64,000 nt of DNA, from positions 25,885,718-25,949,717 of the forward strand of contig NW_026622974.1 of assembly GCF_023065955.2 (NCBI RefSeq), read 5' to 3'. Shown here one piece after another: positions 12,151 through 23,049 of this stretch. This DNA is from Ursus arctos. Lineage: Eukaryota; Chordata; Mammalia; Carnivora; Ursidae. The notes under the pieces are model-generated. The model was not told the origin of the DNA, made no database searches, and saw only the letters and a list, made by a program, of their open reading frames with translations. Position numbers and translations under genes: made by a program. Each line of letters opens with the position of its first letter. The first letter of the stretch is position 1.

Positions 12151-12829
12151 TCTTGTTGGATTGTTCCCTTTATGATTATATAGTGTCTTTTTTTTTTGTT
12201 TCTTCTTAGTCTTTTTTTAAGTATATTTTGTCTGATATAAATATTTCTACTCTGTCTTTCTTTTCACTTCCATTTACATGATAAATTCCCCCACTTTCAA
12301 TCTGCATGTGTCTTTAGGTCTGAAATGAATCTCTTGTAGGCAGCATATAGATGGGTCTTGCTTCTTTATCCTTCTGTTGATTGGTGTATTCCATTTACAT
12401 TCAAAGTAATTATTGATAGATATGTATTCATTGCCATTTGTTACTTGTTTTATGATCATTTTTGTCATTTTTCTCTGTTCCTTTCTTTTTTTCCTCTCTT
12501 CTGTCATGGTTTGCTGGCTTTCTTCAGTGATATACTTGGATTCCTGTCCTATTTTTTGCATATATATTACTGGTTTTTGATTTGTGGTTACCATTAGGTT
12601 TGTATATGACATCTTAGGCATATAGCAGTCTATATTAGGTTGATGGTCCCTTCAGTTTGAACCCCTTCTTTACTCTTCTTTCCCTCGCCCCCATATTTTA
12701 GGTATATGGTATCATACTTTACATCCTTTTTTTGTGAAATCTTGACTGATTTTTATAGATATACTTATTTTTACTGCTTTTGTGCTTCCTACTTTTCTTA
12801 CTCCTATTTATGGTCTTTCCTCTCAAAAA

Positions 12830-13950
12830 GTCTCCTTTAACATTTTTTGTAGGACTGGTTTAGTGGTGATGAACTCCTTTAACTTTTGTTTGTCTGGGAA
12901 ATTCCTATGTCTTCTTTTATTCTGAATGATACCCTTGCTGGAAAGAGTATTCTTGGCTGCAGGTTTTTTCTTTCAGTATTTGAGTATATCATGCCATTCC
13001 CTTCTGACCTGCAAACTTTCTCCTGAAAAACATTATGAGGTGTCCCTTATATGTAACTGGTTTCTCCTGCTGCTTTTAAAATTCTCTCCTTATTACTACT
13101 TTTTACCATTTTAATTACTATGTGCCTTGGGGTTTACGTTCTTGGGTTGATTTTGTTGGGGGCTCTCTGTGCCTCCTTGATCTAGATTTCTGTTTTCTTC
13201 ACCAGATTTGGGAAGTTTCATCTATTATTTCTTCAAATACTTTTTCTGTCCTCTTTTCTCTCTCCTCCTCTGGGATCCCTATTATGTGAATTTTATTATG
13301 CTTGATGGTGTTGCTGTCTACTTAAATTTTTTGTTATTTTTTTTCTCTGTCCTATTGAGCTTGATTACTTTCCACTACTCTGTCCTCCAGGTCACTGACC
13401 CATTCTTCTGCTTCCTCTAGTCTGCTATTTATTCCATCTAGTTTAGTTTTTTAATGTTTTTTTTTAAAGATTTTATTTATTTATTTATCTGAGAAAGAGG
13501 GAGGAAGAGAGAAAGAATGGGGGGAGGGGCAGAGACAGAGAATCTCAAGTAGACTCCAAGCTGAGCGCAGGGCCTGATGCAGGACTTGATCTCATGTCCT
13601 ATGAGATCATGACCTGAGCTGAAACCAAAGTCAGATGCTTAACTGACTGAGACACCTAGGCATCCCTCCATCTAGTTTATTTTTAATTTCAGTTATTGAA
13701 GTCTTCATTTCTGATTGGTTCTTTTTTGTTTTCTATCTCTTTATTAAGGGTCTCACTGAAGTCCTTCACTTTTTTTTCAAGTCCAGTGAGTATCTTTATG
13801 ACCATTACTTTAAATTCTCTATCAGGCATATTATTTATCTCTGTTTTATTTAGGTCTCTTACTTTGATTTTTTTTCCCCCATGCTTTCATTTGGGACATA
13901 TTACCGTGTCTTCTTATTTTGTCTGTTTTTATATGTTTCTATGTGTTTTA
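12830..13950 (-). pseudogene. L1 ORF1 remnant, split by a SINE
   Basis: The plus strand shows the reverse complement of the ORF1 C-terminus ('tttagtggtgatgaactcc', about 12860, then 'gaatgatacccttgctgga') through the coiled-coil N-terminal part near 13750-13900. ORF1 is the RNA-binding chaperone of the L1 particle. A Can-SINE sits in it at 13433-13679. Stops and indels make it non-functional. Confidence 0.75.
13433..13679 (-). mobile_element. Can-SINE with 13-bp perfect target-site duplication
   Basis: A poly-T and 'aaagattttatttattta' start is followed by a purine-rich middle and the antisense SINE head ending 'gagacacctaggcatccc'. The duplication 'tccatctagttta' is at 13433-13445 and 13667-13679. 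It landed in the L1 ORF1, so it is younger than that L1. One tRNA-head base change ('gagacacc' for 'gagccacc') marks modest decay. Confidence 0.95.
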
Positions 13951-13959
13951 AAAGTCAGC

Positions 13960-15258
13960 TATGTCACCAGCTCTTGAAAGTAATGGCCTCATGAAGAAGA
14001 GGTCCTATAGTGCCCTGCATTGCAATGTCCCCTATTCACCAGAATCTGGCATTTCGGGAGTCTCTCCTATGTGCGTTGCATGCACCCTACTGTTGTGGCT
14101 GAGTTGCTTTTGCCTGTGGTCCACTCATCTGCAGTGGCTGTCCTTGCCTGTTGTGGGCAGGATTTGGTTCCTGTGTTGTTAGTGGGCCAGTCTGGGGCTG
14201 CCTTGCACCTGAGTTGAGTCAGATCAGGTATTTTCCAGACATGCAATGGCACTGAATTGCAGGGTGCTTTTCTGTCTTGTACCCTGAGAAGCTTTTACTG
14301 GTGGTTGGAGCCTATAGTCAGATCAGATGTTTGCTTCCAGCCCACTGCTGAGGCTGCAGTTGGACTGGTGTGTGTGGTTATCTTCCCCTCTTCCCAGGGA
14401 AGAAGTCACTTTGGAGTGGTGTTGGTACTTGTTGGGGCTGCTTGCACACTGCCAGGCTTGTGGCACTAGTTTGAATGGGCTCTGGCCAAGGGCATATTGG
14501 AGGGGGTAGGTCTGCAGGAGAATGCAGGGTTGGGTGCAGGGTTTTAGCAAGTTACTTTGAGAGTGTTGGCACTGTGCTGGTTCCTGCAGGTATCCTTGTG
14601 TCAAGGGTAGGGGAGTTGGGGGAGAGAATTGATGCCCACCAGCTCCTTTGTTCCTGGAGAAGTCTCTCCACTATCCCTGCCCCTCCAGCACATGCTCTGA
14701 GATTAGTAAATAAATCTTCCTATATATACCATGTGTTTTTCAAACTGCTGCTTCTATGTTGTATCTCAGCAGGGATATTTGTTGTGCTCTCTCTTTAAAG
14801 GTAGAGACTCAGTTTCCTCTTGTCCTTCAGGCTCTTCCAGAACAAAGCCCGCTGATTTTTAAAGTTCCAGGTGTTAAGCCCCACTGATTGTAAGAACTCA
14901 GGAAATTATGCACCTCTGGTTTTCAAAGCCAAATATTACGGGGATTCATCTTCCCTATGACGGTTCCCCATGGCTCGGGTGCCTGGTGTGAGGATCTGTT
15001 TCTTTCCTCTCTTGGGATCCACAGCATCCCTCCCTCCTGTGGATAGTCCCATGGGTCTCTTTAGCTCCTGATAGTATCTCTGCCCTTCCTATCCTTGTTG
15101 ATGTGACCTCTTCTTTACGTTTAGCTGTGAAGGTTCTGTCCTGCCAGTCTTCAGGTTATTTCTGGGTTATTTACACTGATGTGGCTGTTATCTAGTTGTA
15201 TCCATGTGAGGAGTTAAGCTTAGGGTCCTCCTACTCTGCCAGCTCCCCCAGAACTCTG
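13960..15258 (-). repeat. 5' UTR of the full-length carnivore L1
   Basis: This stretch is richer in G+C than its surroundings and ends at 15248-15258 in the L1 5'-terminal motif. In active L1s this region contains an internal RNA polymerase II promoter. Several overlapping open frames on both strands (13961-14798) reflect composition only. Confidence 0.75.
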
Positions 15259-15270
15259 AGATCTCCTTGT

Positions 15271-15590
15271 AATTTTTAATGGTCCTATTATTTTTGGTAA
15301 TTCTTCTCTATCATTTAGGGCATAATCAGAGAGTCAGAACCACTATAAATAATGTTGAGGGAGGGATTTAGTACAGGGGTTTGACCATATGTAGTTGTGG
15401 ACTCTGGTTAAACTGTCTATGCTACTTATTTGGTGCTGAACTTGATGGTAGTAGGGGAACATCTAAGAAGGAAAATGGGCATGAAGTTGGAAGAGCAAGA
15501 AAAAAATGGAACCAGTGAGGACAATCTAGAAACCTGGTGGACAAACTGGAACCTGTGTTTGTATTTCACTGACTTAGTCTTGACCTTTGA
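15271..15590. other. Unassigned DNA right of the L1 nest
   Basis: It may be the continuation of an old interspersed repeat, but I cannot name it. It leads directly into the ApoA-IV-like fragment. Confidence 0.3.
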
Positions 15591-15591
15591 T

Positions 15592-15726
15592 GATGCAGGT
15601 GACCTGTAGGAGAAGCTAGTGCCCTTTGCCGCAGAACTGTGTATAAAGATGCAGCAGTTGAAGAACCTTTAGGAGGAGACCTAGCAGGAGTCAGAGGAGC
15701 TCTGGGCACGGGGGCTGCCCAGGCAC
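15592..15726 (+). pseudogene. Apolipoprotein A-IV-like gene fragment (relic)
   Basis: One frame over 45 codons reads like the amphipathic-helix region of apolipoprotein A-IV, a lipid-binding plasma protein. 'AGDL', then stop, then 'EKLVPFAAEL' aligns with the family's 'AGDLQ-KKLVPFATEL'. After a one-residue gap, 'SEELWARGLP' aligns with 'LEELRARLLP'. Three in-frame TAG stops (15607, 15670, 15682) kill it; the first lies where the family has glutamine (CAG). No intron or poly-A can be seen, and neither side extends convincingly. It could be a processed-pseudogene scrap or part of an ancient repeat that captured such sequence. The comparison is from memory. Confidence 0.5.
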
Positions 15727-15729
15727 TGC

Positions 15730-15949
15730 AACAGCTGAGCTGCAGAGCACAAAAGTAGCTATTACTTTAACTTCTGAGTTCCAAATGTTATGCAAATTTC
15801 TATTGAGGCCAACCCTAATCTGGAAATATGCAGGAAAAGGAATTCTGGGAGCCTAGTTCCAATTTAGCTGGATTGACAAGTACAAAGCCACCACAGACTC
15901 TTTTTATTATTACTTTCCTTCTTTATTCCTTTAAATGCTTTTAGCTGCT
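15730..15949. other. Unclassified, probably repeat-derived
   Basis: It has the look of an old interspersed element ('gaggccaaccctaatctgg', 'aggaattctgggagcctag', 'acaaagccaccaca'), but I cannot assign a family. Confidence 0.3.
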
Positions 15950-16475
15950 AACTATTTTGTCTGATATAACCATTCTTATGCTGCTTTCTTTTGTTTTAGG
16001 TTTAGCTTAATAGAAATTTCCCATCTGTATATAACTGCTTATAGTAGCCATAAAAATGCATGTCTCAGATTTCCTAATGAGGAAGCATAATTGACTAGGT
16101 ACCCCAGCTTCTGGTCTTCTGGATTCAATACCATATTCATGATGAGGCCACACTTTCCTCAAAGACTGAGCATATCAAGAGAACTAATGCAGGCCCATTT
16201 CTGGGACATGCAGAGTCCTCAACCAGGTGACTTTGATTCAAGGACTCCAGATTAGAGTGTCAAAAAATTTATTGGAACTGCACTGCAATCCAAGACTCTT
16301 CCTACTCCATCCTTCCTTTCCTCTGTCCTTCACAGGGTTCAGATCTACGTCACAGTCCGAAGGCTCCCATCTCATTCCCACCTTCCCCTTTTGTCCTCAC
16401 AGACATTTTCTCCAATAAATTTCCTACACATTTAATCCTGTCTTAGTGTCTGTTTCTTGGAAAATTTGAACTAAT
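15950..16475 (+). repeat. ERVL-type (MLT2-like) LTR, diverged
   Basis: The right end has an LTR layout: a C-rich stretch, a polyadenylation signal in 'ttctccaataaatttcct', then 'aatcctgtcttagtgtctg' and the end 'gaactaatg'. This resembles LTRs of the ancient ERVL class. I see no coding region. The left boundary and exact family are uncertain. Confidence 0.45.
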
Positions 16476-16689
16476 GCTCGGTGTATGTGTGTGCTTTTTA
16501 AAATGTGTTTTTAAAAAGCATATAATTTTTAATCTATTCCAACAAATCTTTAAATGGACAGATTTAATCTACTTAACCTTTATCATGATTTATAATATAT
16601 TTAGTCCTATGATTGCATTGTTTTCTGTTTGCCAGCCTTCTTTCTTTAATTTTCCCCTTTCATCGTTTCAATTTGACTGCTAGAGCCTA

Positions 16690-17045
16690 CCTGTCAGGAA
16701 AAGCTTGGTGTACTGGAATAACAAAGCCTAAACTTTTGGTGGTTTCAAATCAAGGTTATTTCTCACTCATTCTACATGATCACAGGGGGTTGTCTTATTT
16801 AGTCACTCAGAAACCCAAACTGATGCAGGCTTCATCTCAATACATGCTTCCTAAGAGAAGAAGAGAAAGGAGAATATGCCAAACATCCACTTGGGTCTTA
16901 CGCTGCCGTCTACAGGTGACACAGGCCACTCCCACTCCCATGTCATTGACCAAAAGAAGTTCCTTGGACATATCTGAATTCAAATGGGCAGGGAAATGCA
17001 ATGCTTTCATGTGTCTAGATAAAGTAAGATGTTTGTGTATGGTCC
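16690..17045 (-). repeat. ERVL-MaLR-type LTR, antisense
   Basis: 'aatcaaggttatttctcact' and 'gcaatgctttcatgtgtc' follow the order seen in antisense MLT1-like LTRs, and the same arrangement recurs at 42460-42830 in this window. The 148-codon plus-strand frame (16613-17059) runs through it and has no gene-like support. Confidence 0.42.
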
Positions 17046-17464
17046 AATTGACTCTTTAACTTTTATCCCCCTCTGCTGGGTTGGAAGCTATAAAACATAC
17101 TCTTATTATTTTAATGATTATTATTAAACATGTTTTTAACGTACCTACTTAATTATACTTATTTTCTTAACAAGTTCTCAAATTTATATAATATTTTACT
17201 CTTTTACCCAAATTTTACATAAACCTTAATGGGTTTTAAGTATGTAATTTTTTTGCTTTTTTTAAAAAAACAATTTATCAATTCTTCTTTTTGAACATTG
17301 TTTTATACCAATGATCATATTTTTTTATTTCAAGATTTCTAGTTGTTTATTTCTTTTGCATACATACCAATGCCTATTACATTTCTACCTGTCTTGTTTG
17401 ATAATTTCATATTTCTTTAAGTGAAGTATATGCAACTATGTTTCATAGTCCATATCTGGTTCAC
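17046..17464. other. A+T-rich unassigned DNA
   Basis: The stretch is T-rich with no clear family. An old antisense L1 is possible but I cannot show it. Confidence 0.3.
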
Positions 17465-17655
17465 TGTTATTTATATAAATAAAGTTTTATTGAAATAGTC
17501 ATTCCCATTAATTTACATATCATGTATGTCTACTTTTCTGCTATAGCAACAGAGTTGAGTAGTAACAAAAGAGACAGCATGGCCTTTAAAGCCAAAAAAT
17601 ATTTACTAACTGGCACTTTACAAAAGTTAGTTTGCAGACTCCTGCTTTAAGCAAA
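17465..17655 (-). repeat. hAT-type nonautonomous DNA transposon fragment
   Basis: 'ataaataaagttttattg', 'agcaacagagttgagtagt', 'ggcctttaaagcc' and 'tttgcagactcctgct' match a common mammalian hAT-derived repeat whose family name I do not trust myself to give. A second copy in the opposite orientation is at 48436-48630. I could not define terminal repeats. Confidence 0.5.
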
Positions 17656-17970
17656 TGACAGGTCTTTATTTTTTTTCTTTTGATCATCTTAAACATACTT
17701 TTTAAAAGTCTTTGTTAGACTGTTTTACAATACTAATTTCATCTGGAGGGCTGTCTTCCTTAGAATTGTATTTCTTGAAGGTCAGTAGTATTATGTTTTG
17801 AGCCTCCTTTGTCAGAGAAGAAGGCAGACCCACCATAGCCACTAGTTTCATTCGATGCCTAGTTCAAATCCTTGATACCATTAGGGAGCAAACTCCTATT
17901 CAATGTTGTCTGCTTCTAAACTAGGAAGTCCCCAGGCCTACAGCTTATTCTGCTTACCTCTTTGTATTTT

Positions 17971-18148
17971 TGCTTTGTATTTCTTTTTTTTTAAATTTTT
18001 TATTATGTTATGTTAGTCACCATACAGTACATCATTAGTTTTTGATGTAGTGTTCTATGATTCATTGTTTGCGTATAACACCCAGTGCTCCATGCAATAC
18101 GTGCCCTCCTTAATACCCATCACCAGCCTATCCTGCTTTGTATTTCTT
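17971..18148 (-). mobile_element. 148-bp L1 3'-tail insertion with perfect 15-bp TSD
   Basis: 'tgctttgtatttctt' occurs exactly at 17971-17985 and 18134-18148. Between them is poly-T/A-rich tail, then the carnivore L1 3' UTR end ('ttagtcaccatacagtac' to 'caccagcctatcc'). It is a severely 5'-truncated L1, of the same subfamily type as the L1 at 19379. A perfect TSD suggests it is fairly young. Confidence 0.95.
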
Positions 18149-18864
18149 AACCACAGAATTGTTTATCATATTTTTAAAACTAGGCGATACTTTTTGGCTT
18201 TCTTTAAAACAACTTTATTAAACATATTATTGACGTGTATTTGGAGCAGAGGGGTATCAGAGCATGAACTTATTGTACTCTCTTGACCAAATATCTCCAT
18301 TATATATTTTTATGTGATGATATAATGGTATCTGTTTACTTTGTAATTAAAATCATAAGCACTCAGTCCAGATGAACTTACCTGAGTAAGTTGACTGTGA
18401 GGGAGCCACTATAAGATGAAATAAATTCAAGTTACATATGTCATGGAGTATATCACATTTTGAGCCATAAATGTCAAGTGGAATCCTTAAAGTAAAGAAG
18501 ACATTTAAATTCAGCAGAAAAGAACTATTTTCACAGAAGACCATAAAAATTAATTTAAATAGAGAATCTTAGTTTTTCTGCATTTGAAAATGACAAGAGA
18601 AAAATAACATCAGTTATTTAGTATAGCTGTATATTTTTCATCAAGGCAAAATGGCAGAGGCAATTTTTATGGACAAAGAGTAAACTCACTCATGAATATG
18701 CTACCAGTAATCATGAATTGTTTTTCAATTTATCTAATTTTAGAGCCCTAGTGATTAATGTCCACTATTAGTTTATTGCATAGTGGCTAAAGAAACAAAA
18801 AAGTGATAACCCATTTTTCTTTAGATTGGATTTGATTGCCTTACACAACATTTTTCGTTCTCTT
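18149..18864. other. Unassigned single-copy DNA
   Basis: I see no repeat or exon that I can support. The minus-strand frame at 18353-18544 has no known similarity. Confidence 0.4.
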
Positions 18865-19057
18865 CTTGGTTTCCAGATGAGCCCCGAAAGTCATGTTGAA
18901 GAACCACGAGATGGAAGGAGGCTGAGTTTCTGCGTTGCTGTCAGACTAGAGATGTTTATATGGACTGTTAGGTGAGTGAGGAATAAACTTGTGTTGCACC
19001 ACTAAGATCTGGTGGTTTATCTGTTACTGTAGCTAGTGTTACCTAAACTAGTACAAT
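18865..19057 (+). repeat. ERVL-MaLR-type LTR, 3' part
   Basis: 'gagatggaaggaggctgag', 'gaggaataaacttgtgttg', 'accactaagatctggtgg' and the ending 'acctaaactagtaca' are the 3' section of MLT1-like LTRs, including the AATAAA signal. The 5' part is not recognisable. Confidence 0.5.
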
Positions 19058-19649
19058 GCTGGAGGGTGAGCTGCTGTCTCACACCTATTCTCCCAGCAAG
19101 AAAAAAGAAAATTATATGCGATTTTAGCTTAATGATGTATGATTTTCTATTCTAATTCATGTATGTCAAAGGAAAGAAGAAGAAAATTGCCTCATATTCA
19201 TGAAAGTAATTTCTACATAAACACCCCTATGAGTTTTTACAACTGAAAACAAGCTATATATAGGTAATGGGATTCTATTTTTATTTTTTACTGAAACAAA
19301 TTAAATATACATTTTATTTATTTAGGTGGTATCTCTGTGATTTGTTTCTGTTGAATGGATGCTTATTTAATTACTTTTTTCTTTTTTTATCAAGTTATGT
19401 TAGTCACCATATAATACATCATTAGTTTTTGATGTAGTGTTCCGTGATTCATTATTTGAGTATAACACCCAGTGCTCATTACAACACGTGGCCTCCTTAA
19501 TACCTACCACCAGGCTACCCCATCCCCGACCCTCTCCCCTCTGAAACCCTCAGATTGTTTCCCGGAGTCCATGGTCTCTCATGGTTTGTCTCCCCCTCTG
19601 AATTTACGCCCTTCAGTTTTCCCTTCCTTCCCTAATTTCCTCAGTGCTA

Positions 19650-22000
19650 TTCCTTGTGTTTCACATATGAGTGAAACCATATAATAGTGTTTCTCTGCTT
19701 GGCTTATTTCACATTTCGATGCAAATGGTGGGTATTCATCCTTGCTGATGGCTGAGTAATATTCCATTGTATATATGAACCACATCTTCTTTATCCAGTC
19801 ATCTATCGAAGGGCATCTCAGCTCCTTCCACAGTTTGGCTTTTGTGGACATTGCTGCTATGAACACTGGGGGGCATGTGCCCCTTCTTTTCACTACATCT
19901 GTATCTTTGGGGTAAATACCCAGTAGTACAATTGCTGGGTCATAGGGTAGCTCTATTTTAACTTTTTGAGGAAACTTCATACTGTTTTCCAAAGTGGCTG
20001 TACCAGCTTGCATTCTCACCAACAGTGTAAGAGGGTTCCCCTTTCTCACATCCTCTCCGATGTTTGTTTCCTGCCTTGTTAATTTTTGGATATAAGGCAG
20101 TATCTCAATGTAGTTTTGATTTGAATTTCCCTGATGGCTAATGATAAACAGTTCTTCATGTGTCTGTTAGCCATTGTATGTCTTCTTTGGAGAAGTGTCT
20201 GTTTATGTCTTCTGCCCATTTTTTGACTGGATTATTTGTTTTTTGAGTGTTGAGTTTGAGAAGTTCTTTATAGATCTTAGATACCAGCCCTTTATGTGTA
20301 ATGTCATTTGCAAATATCTTCTCCCATTCCGTGGGTTGCCTCTCAGTTTTGTTGACTGTTTCCTTTGCTGTGCAGGAGCTTTTTATCTTGATGAAGTCCC
20401 AAAAATTCATTATTGCTTTTGTTTCCCTTCCCTTTGGAAACATGTCATGAAAGAAGTTGCTGTGGACAATGTTAAAGAGGTTACTGCCCATGTTCTCTAG
20501 GATTTTGATGGATTCCTGTCTCACATTGAGATCTTTCATCCATTTAGAGTTTATCTTTGTGTATGATGTTGTAAGAGAATGGTTGAGTTTCATTCTTCTG
20601 TATATAGCTGTCCAATTTTCCCAGCACCATTTACTGAAGAGACTGTCTTTTTTCTGTTGGCTATTTTTTCCTGATTTGTCAAAGATTAGTTGATCATAGA
20701 GTTGAGGGTCCATTTCTGGGGACTCTATTCTGTTCCATTGGTCTATGTGTCTGTTTTATGCCAATACCATGCTGTCTTGGTGATCACAGCCTTGTAATAT
20801 AGCATGAAATCAGTCAACGTGATGCCCCAAGCTTTGTTTTTCTTTTTCAACATTCCCTTGGTGATTCAGGGTCTTTTCTGGTTCAATACAAATTTTAGGA
20901 TTGTTTGTTCCAGCTCTTTGAAAAATGCCAATGGTATTTTGATAGGGATGGAGTTGAAAGTGTAGATTGCTCTGGGCAGCATAGACATTTTATCAACCGT
21001 TATTCTTCCATTCCATGAGCATGGAATGTTTTTCCATCTTTTTGTGTCTTCCTCAATTTCTTCCATAAGTGTTCTGTAGTTTCTAGAGTATAGATCATTT
21101 ACCTCTTTACCACGAAAGATATCTTATGGTTTTTGGTGCTATTGTAAATGGAATTGATACCTTAATTTCTCTTTCTACAGTTACATTGTTAGTATATAGA
21201 AAAGCAACTGATTTCTCTGCATTGATTTTGTATCCTGCCACAGGGTAGTCTTTAGCTTCCAAGTGTTTGAATTCCTTCCAAAATTTTTCTTGTGATTTAA
21301 TTCTAATTTCAAGGCATCGTGGTCTGAAAATATGCAGGGAATCATTTCAGTCTTTTGGTATTGGTTGAGACCTGATTTTGACTCAGTATGTGGTATATTT
21401 TGGAGAAAGCTCTGTGTGCATTCGAGAAGAATGAATATTCTGTTTTTTAAGGGTGGAATGTTCTATATATATCTATGAAGTCCATCTGGTCTGATGTGTC
21501 ATTCAAAGTTCTTGTTTCTTTGTTGATCTTTTGCTTGGATTATCTGTCTGTTGCTGAGAGTGGAGTGTTAGAGGTCTCCTACTATTAAAGTATTATTATC
21601 AGTATGATTCTTTATTTTGGTTAACACTTGGCTTATGTAGTTGGCTGTTCCCATGTTGTGGGCATAGATATTTACAATTGTTAGATCTTCTTGTTGGATA
21701 GACTCTTTAAGAATGACATGTGTCTTTCTGTATCTCTTACTACAGTCTTTAGCTTAAGATCTAACTTGTCTGATATGAGAATTGCTACCTCTTTCTTTGG
21801 AGGTCCATTGGCATGAAAAATGGCTCTCCATCCCCTCACTTTCAGTTTAGATATATCTTTAGATCCAAAATGAGTCTCTTATAGACAGCATATGCTTGGG
21901 TGGTGTCTTTTTATCCAATCTGCAACCCTGTGCCATTTCATGAGAGCATTTAGGCCATTCACATTGAGACTTACTATTGAAAGATATGATTTTAATGCCA
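19650..22000 (-). pseudogene. L1 ORF2 remnant lacking most of the RT
   Basis: Minus-strand fragments of the C-terminal ORF2 region are long. 20156-20713 (185 codons) contains '[20 protein letters not shown]' and '[20 protein letters not shown]'. 19579-20049 contains 'LPYDPAIVLLGIYPKDT' and 'MWFIYTMEYYSAI'. 20866-21066 carries '[14 protein letters not shown]'. These are typical of L1 ORF2 downstream of the RT. The catalytic RT core is removed by the deletion at about 21242, so this copy cannot make functional ORF2p. Confidence 0.9.
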
Positions 22001-22057
22001 TCATGTGCCTATGAAGTCCCTGTTTCTATAGATTGTCTTGTAAATTTCTGGTCTATA

Positions 22058-23043
22058 TTACCCCTGGGGTCTTTCTTCTTTTATAGAACCCCCTTTAATA
22101 TTTCTTGCAGGGCCAGCTTGGTGGTCACATAGTCTTTCAGTTTCTGCCAGTCCTGGAAGCTCCTTGTTTCTCCATCTGAATGACAGCCTTGCTGGATAAA
22201 GTTTCCTCGGCTGCATGTTCTTCTCATTTAGTACCCTGAATATGTCTTGCCAGCCCTTTCTGGCTTGCCAGGTCTCTGTGGACGGGTCTGACATTATTCT
22301 GATGTTCCTTCCTCTGTATATAAGAAATCACTTCCCCCTAGCTGCTTTCAGGATTGCTTCCTTGGTCCCTATAAAACGGGTGCAAATCTTAGGATTTGCA
22401 GGTTGTATTATTATTATATGTGGGGGCATTGATCTGTGTTATCGATCTTGGGAGGAGTTCCTCTCTGCCTCTTGGACATGAAATCTTATTTCCTTCCCCA
22501 GATTAGGGAAGTTCTCAGCTATGGTTTGATTAAATATATCTTCTAGACCTCTCTCTCTACCCTCTCAGGGATCCCAATAATTCTGACACTGGAACAATTC
22601 ATGGTGTCATTAATCTCTCTCAGTCTGATCTCTTGGGCTTCAAGCTGTTTGTCCCAGTCCTTCTAGGCTTCCTTCTTTTCTATCATCTTATCTTTTAGCT
22701 CACTAATTAAGTCTTCTGCCTCGTTTACCCTGGCTGTTAGGGTATCCAGTTTAGACTGCATCTCATTCCTAGCATTTTTAAGTTTGGCCTGATTACATCT
22801 CATTTCTGCCCTTTGAGATTCTATATTATTGCTAATATTTTTCTCAAGCCCAGAAATCAACTTCATAGTTGCTACTCTGAAGTTTATCTCTGACATCTTG
22901 CTTATATCCATATCCATTAGGTCTGTGGCAGAGGCCATAGTCTCTGATTCTTTTCTTTGTTGAGGGTTCCTCCCTTGGTCATTCTGTTGAGGGGTGGTTG
23001 AGGGAATGTACAGAGTCCAAAGTATTAACCACAACCCAAACAA
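22058..23043 (-). pseudogene. L1 ORF1 remnant
   Basis: Two open segments on the minus strand fit L1 ORF1. 22663-23043 (126 codons) has the acidic N-terminus and coiled-coil heptads, including 'LDTLTARVNEAEDLISELKD'. 22058-22294 has the C-terminal domain with 'PARLSFRWRNKELPGLAETE' ahead of the end. They are in different frames with a gap at about 22300-22660, so the gene is broken. The N-terminal piece may start at the methionine before 'ASATDLMDMD' rather than at the outermost one. Confidence 0.82.
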
Positions 23044-23049
23044 GGTGCA

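Larger units (their letters stand above)
7960..12450 (-). pseudogene. L1 ORF2 (endonuclease/reverse transcriptase) remnant
   Basis: ORF2 encodes the AP-like endonuclease and reverse transcriptase that nick target DNA and copy L1 RNA. Minus-strand fragments are recognisable. Around 12274-12400 is the endonuclease N-terminal motif with 'DPSICCLQEIHFRPKDTCR'. 10548-10769 holds 'DAAKAVLRGKFIAMEVYLKK', the linker before the RT. 9555-9743 holds '[20 protein letters not shown]' followed by the [18 protein letters not shown] RT motif. The frame is repeatedly broken and is interrupted by an L1 insertion at 11290-12150 and a CTTT expansion at 8667-8775. Confidence 0.85.
7639..15270 (-). mobile_element. 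Full-length carnivore L1 (dead), with nested insertions
   Basis: The element reads antisense from a 3' UTR at the left ('agtttcaggtgtac', 7704 onward), through ORF2 (about 7960-12450) and ORF1 (about 12830-13950), to a GC-richer 5' UTR ending in 'ctcctactctgccagctccc' near 15248. 'atctccttgt' occurs at both edges (7639-7648 and 15261-15270) and extends imperfectly, consistent with a target-site duplication. Subtracting a nested L1 and a SINE leaves about 6.5 kb, normal for a complete L1. The ORFs are broken by stops, frameshifts and insertions, so it is immobile. Confidence 0.9.

Noticed and set aside
13961..14798. Several overlapping open frames of 60-107 codons on both strands
   Set aside because: They lie in the GC-richer 5' UTR of an antisense L1, overlap each other in different frames and show no protein family features.
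16613..17059. 148-codon plus-strand open frame, one of the longest in the window
   Set aside because: It crosses from unclassified DNA into an antisense MaLR-type LTR; no motif, domain or start context supports a gene.
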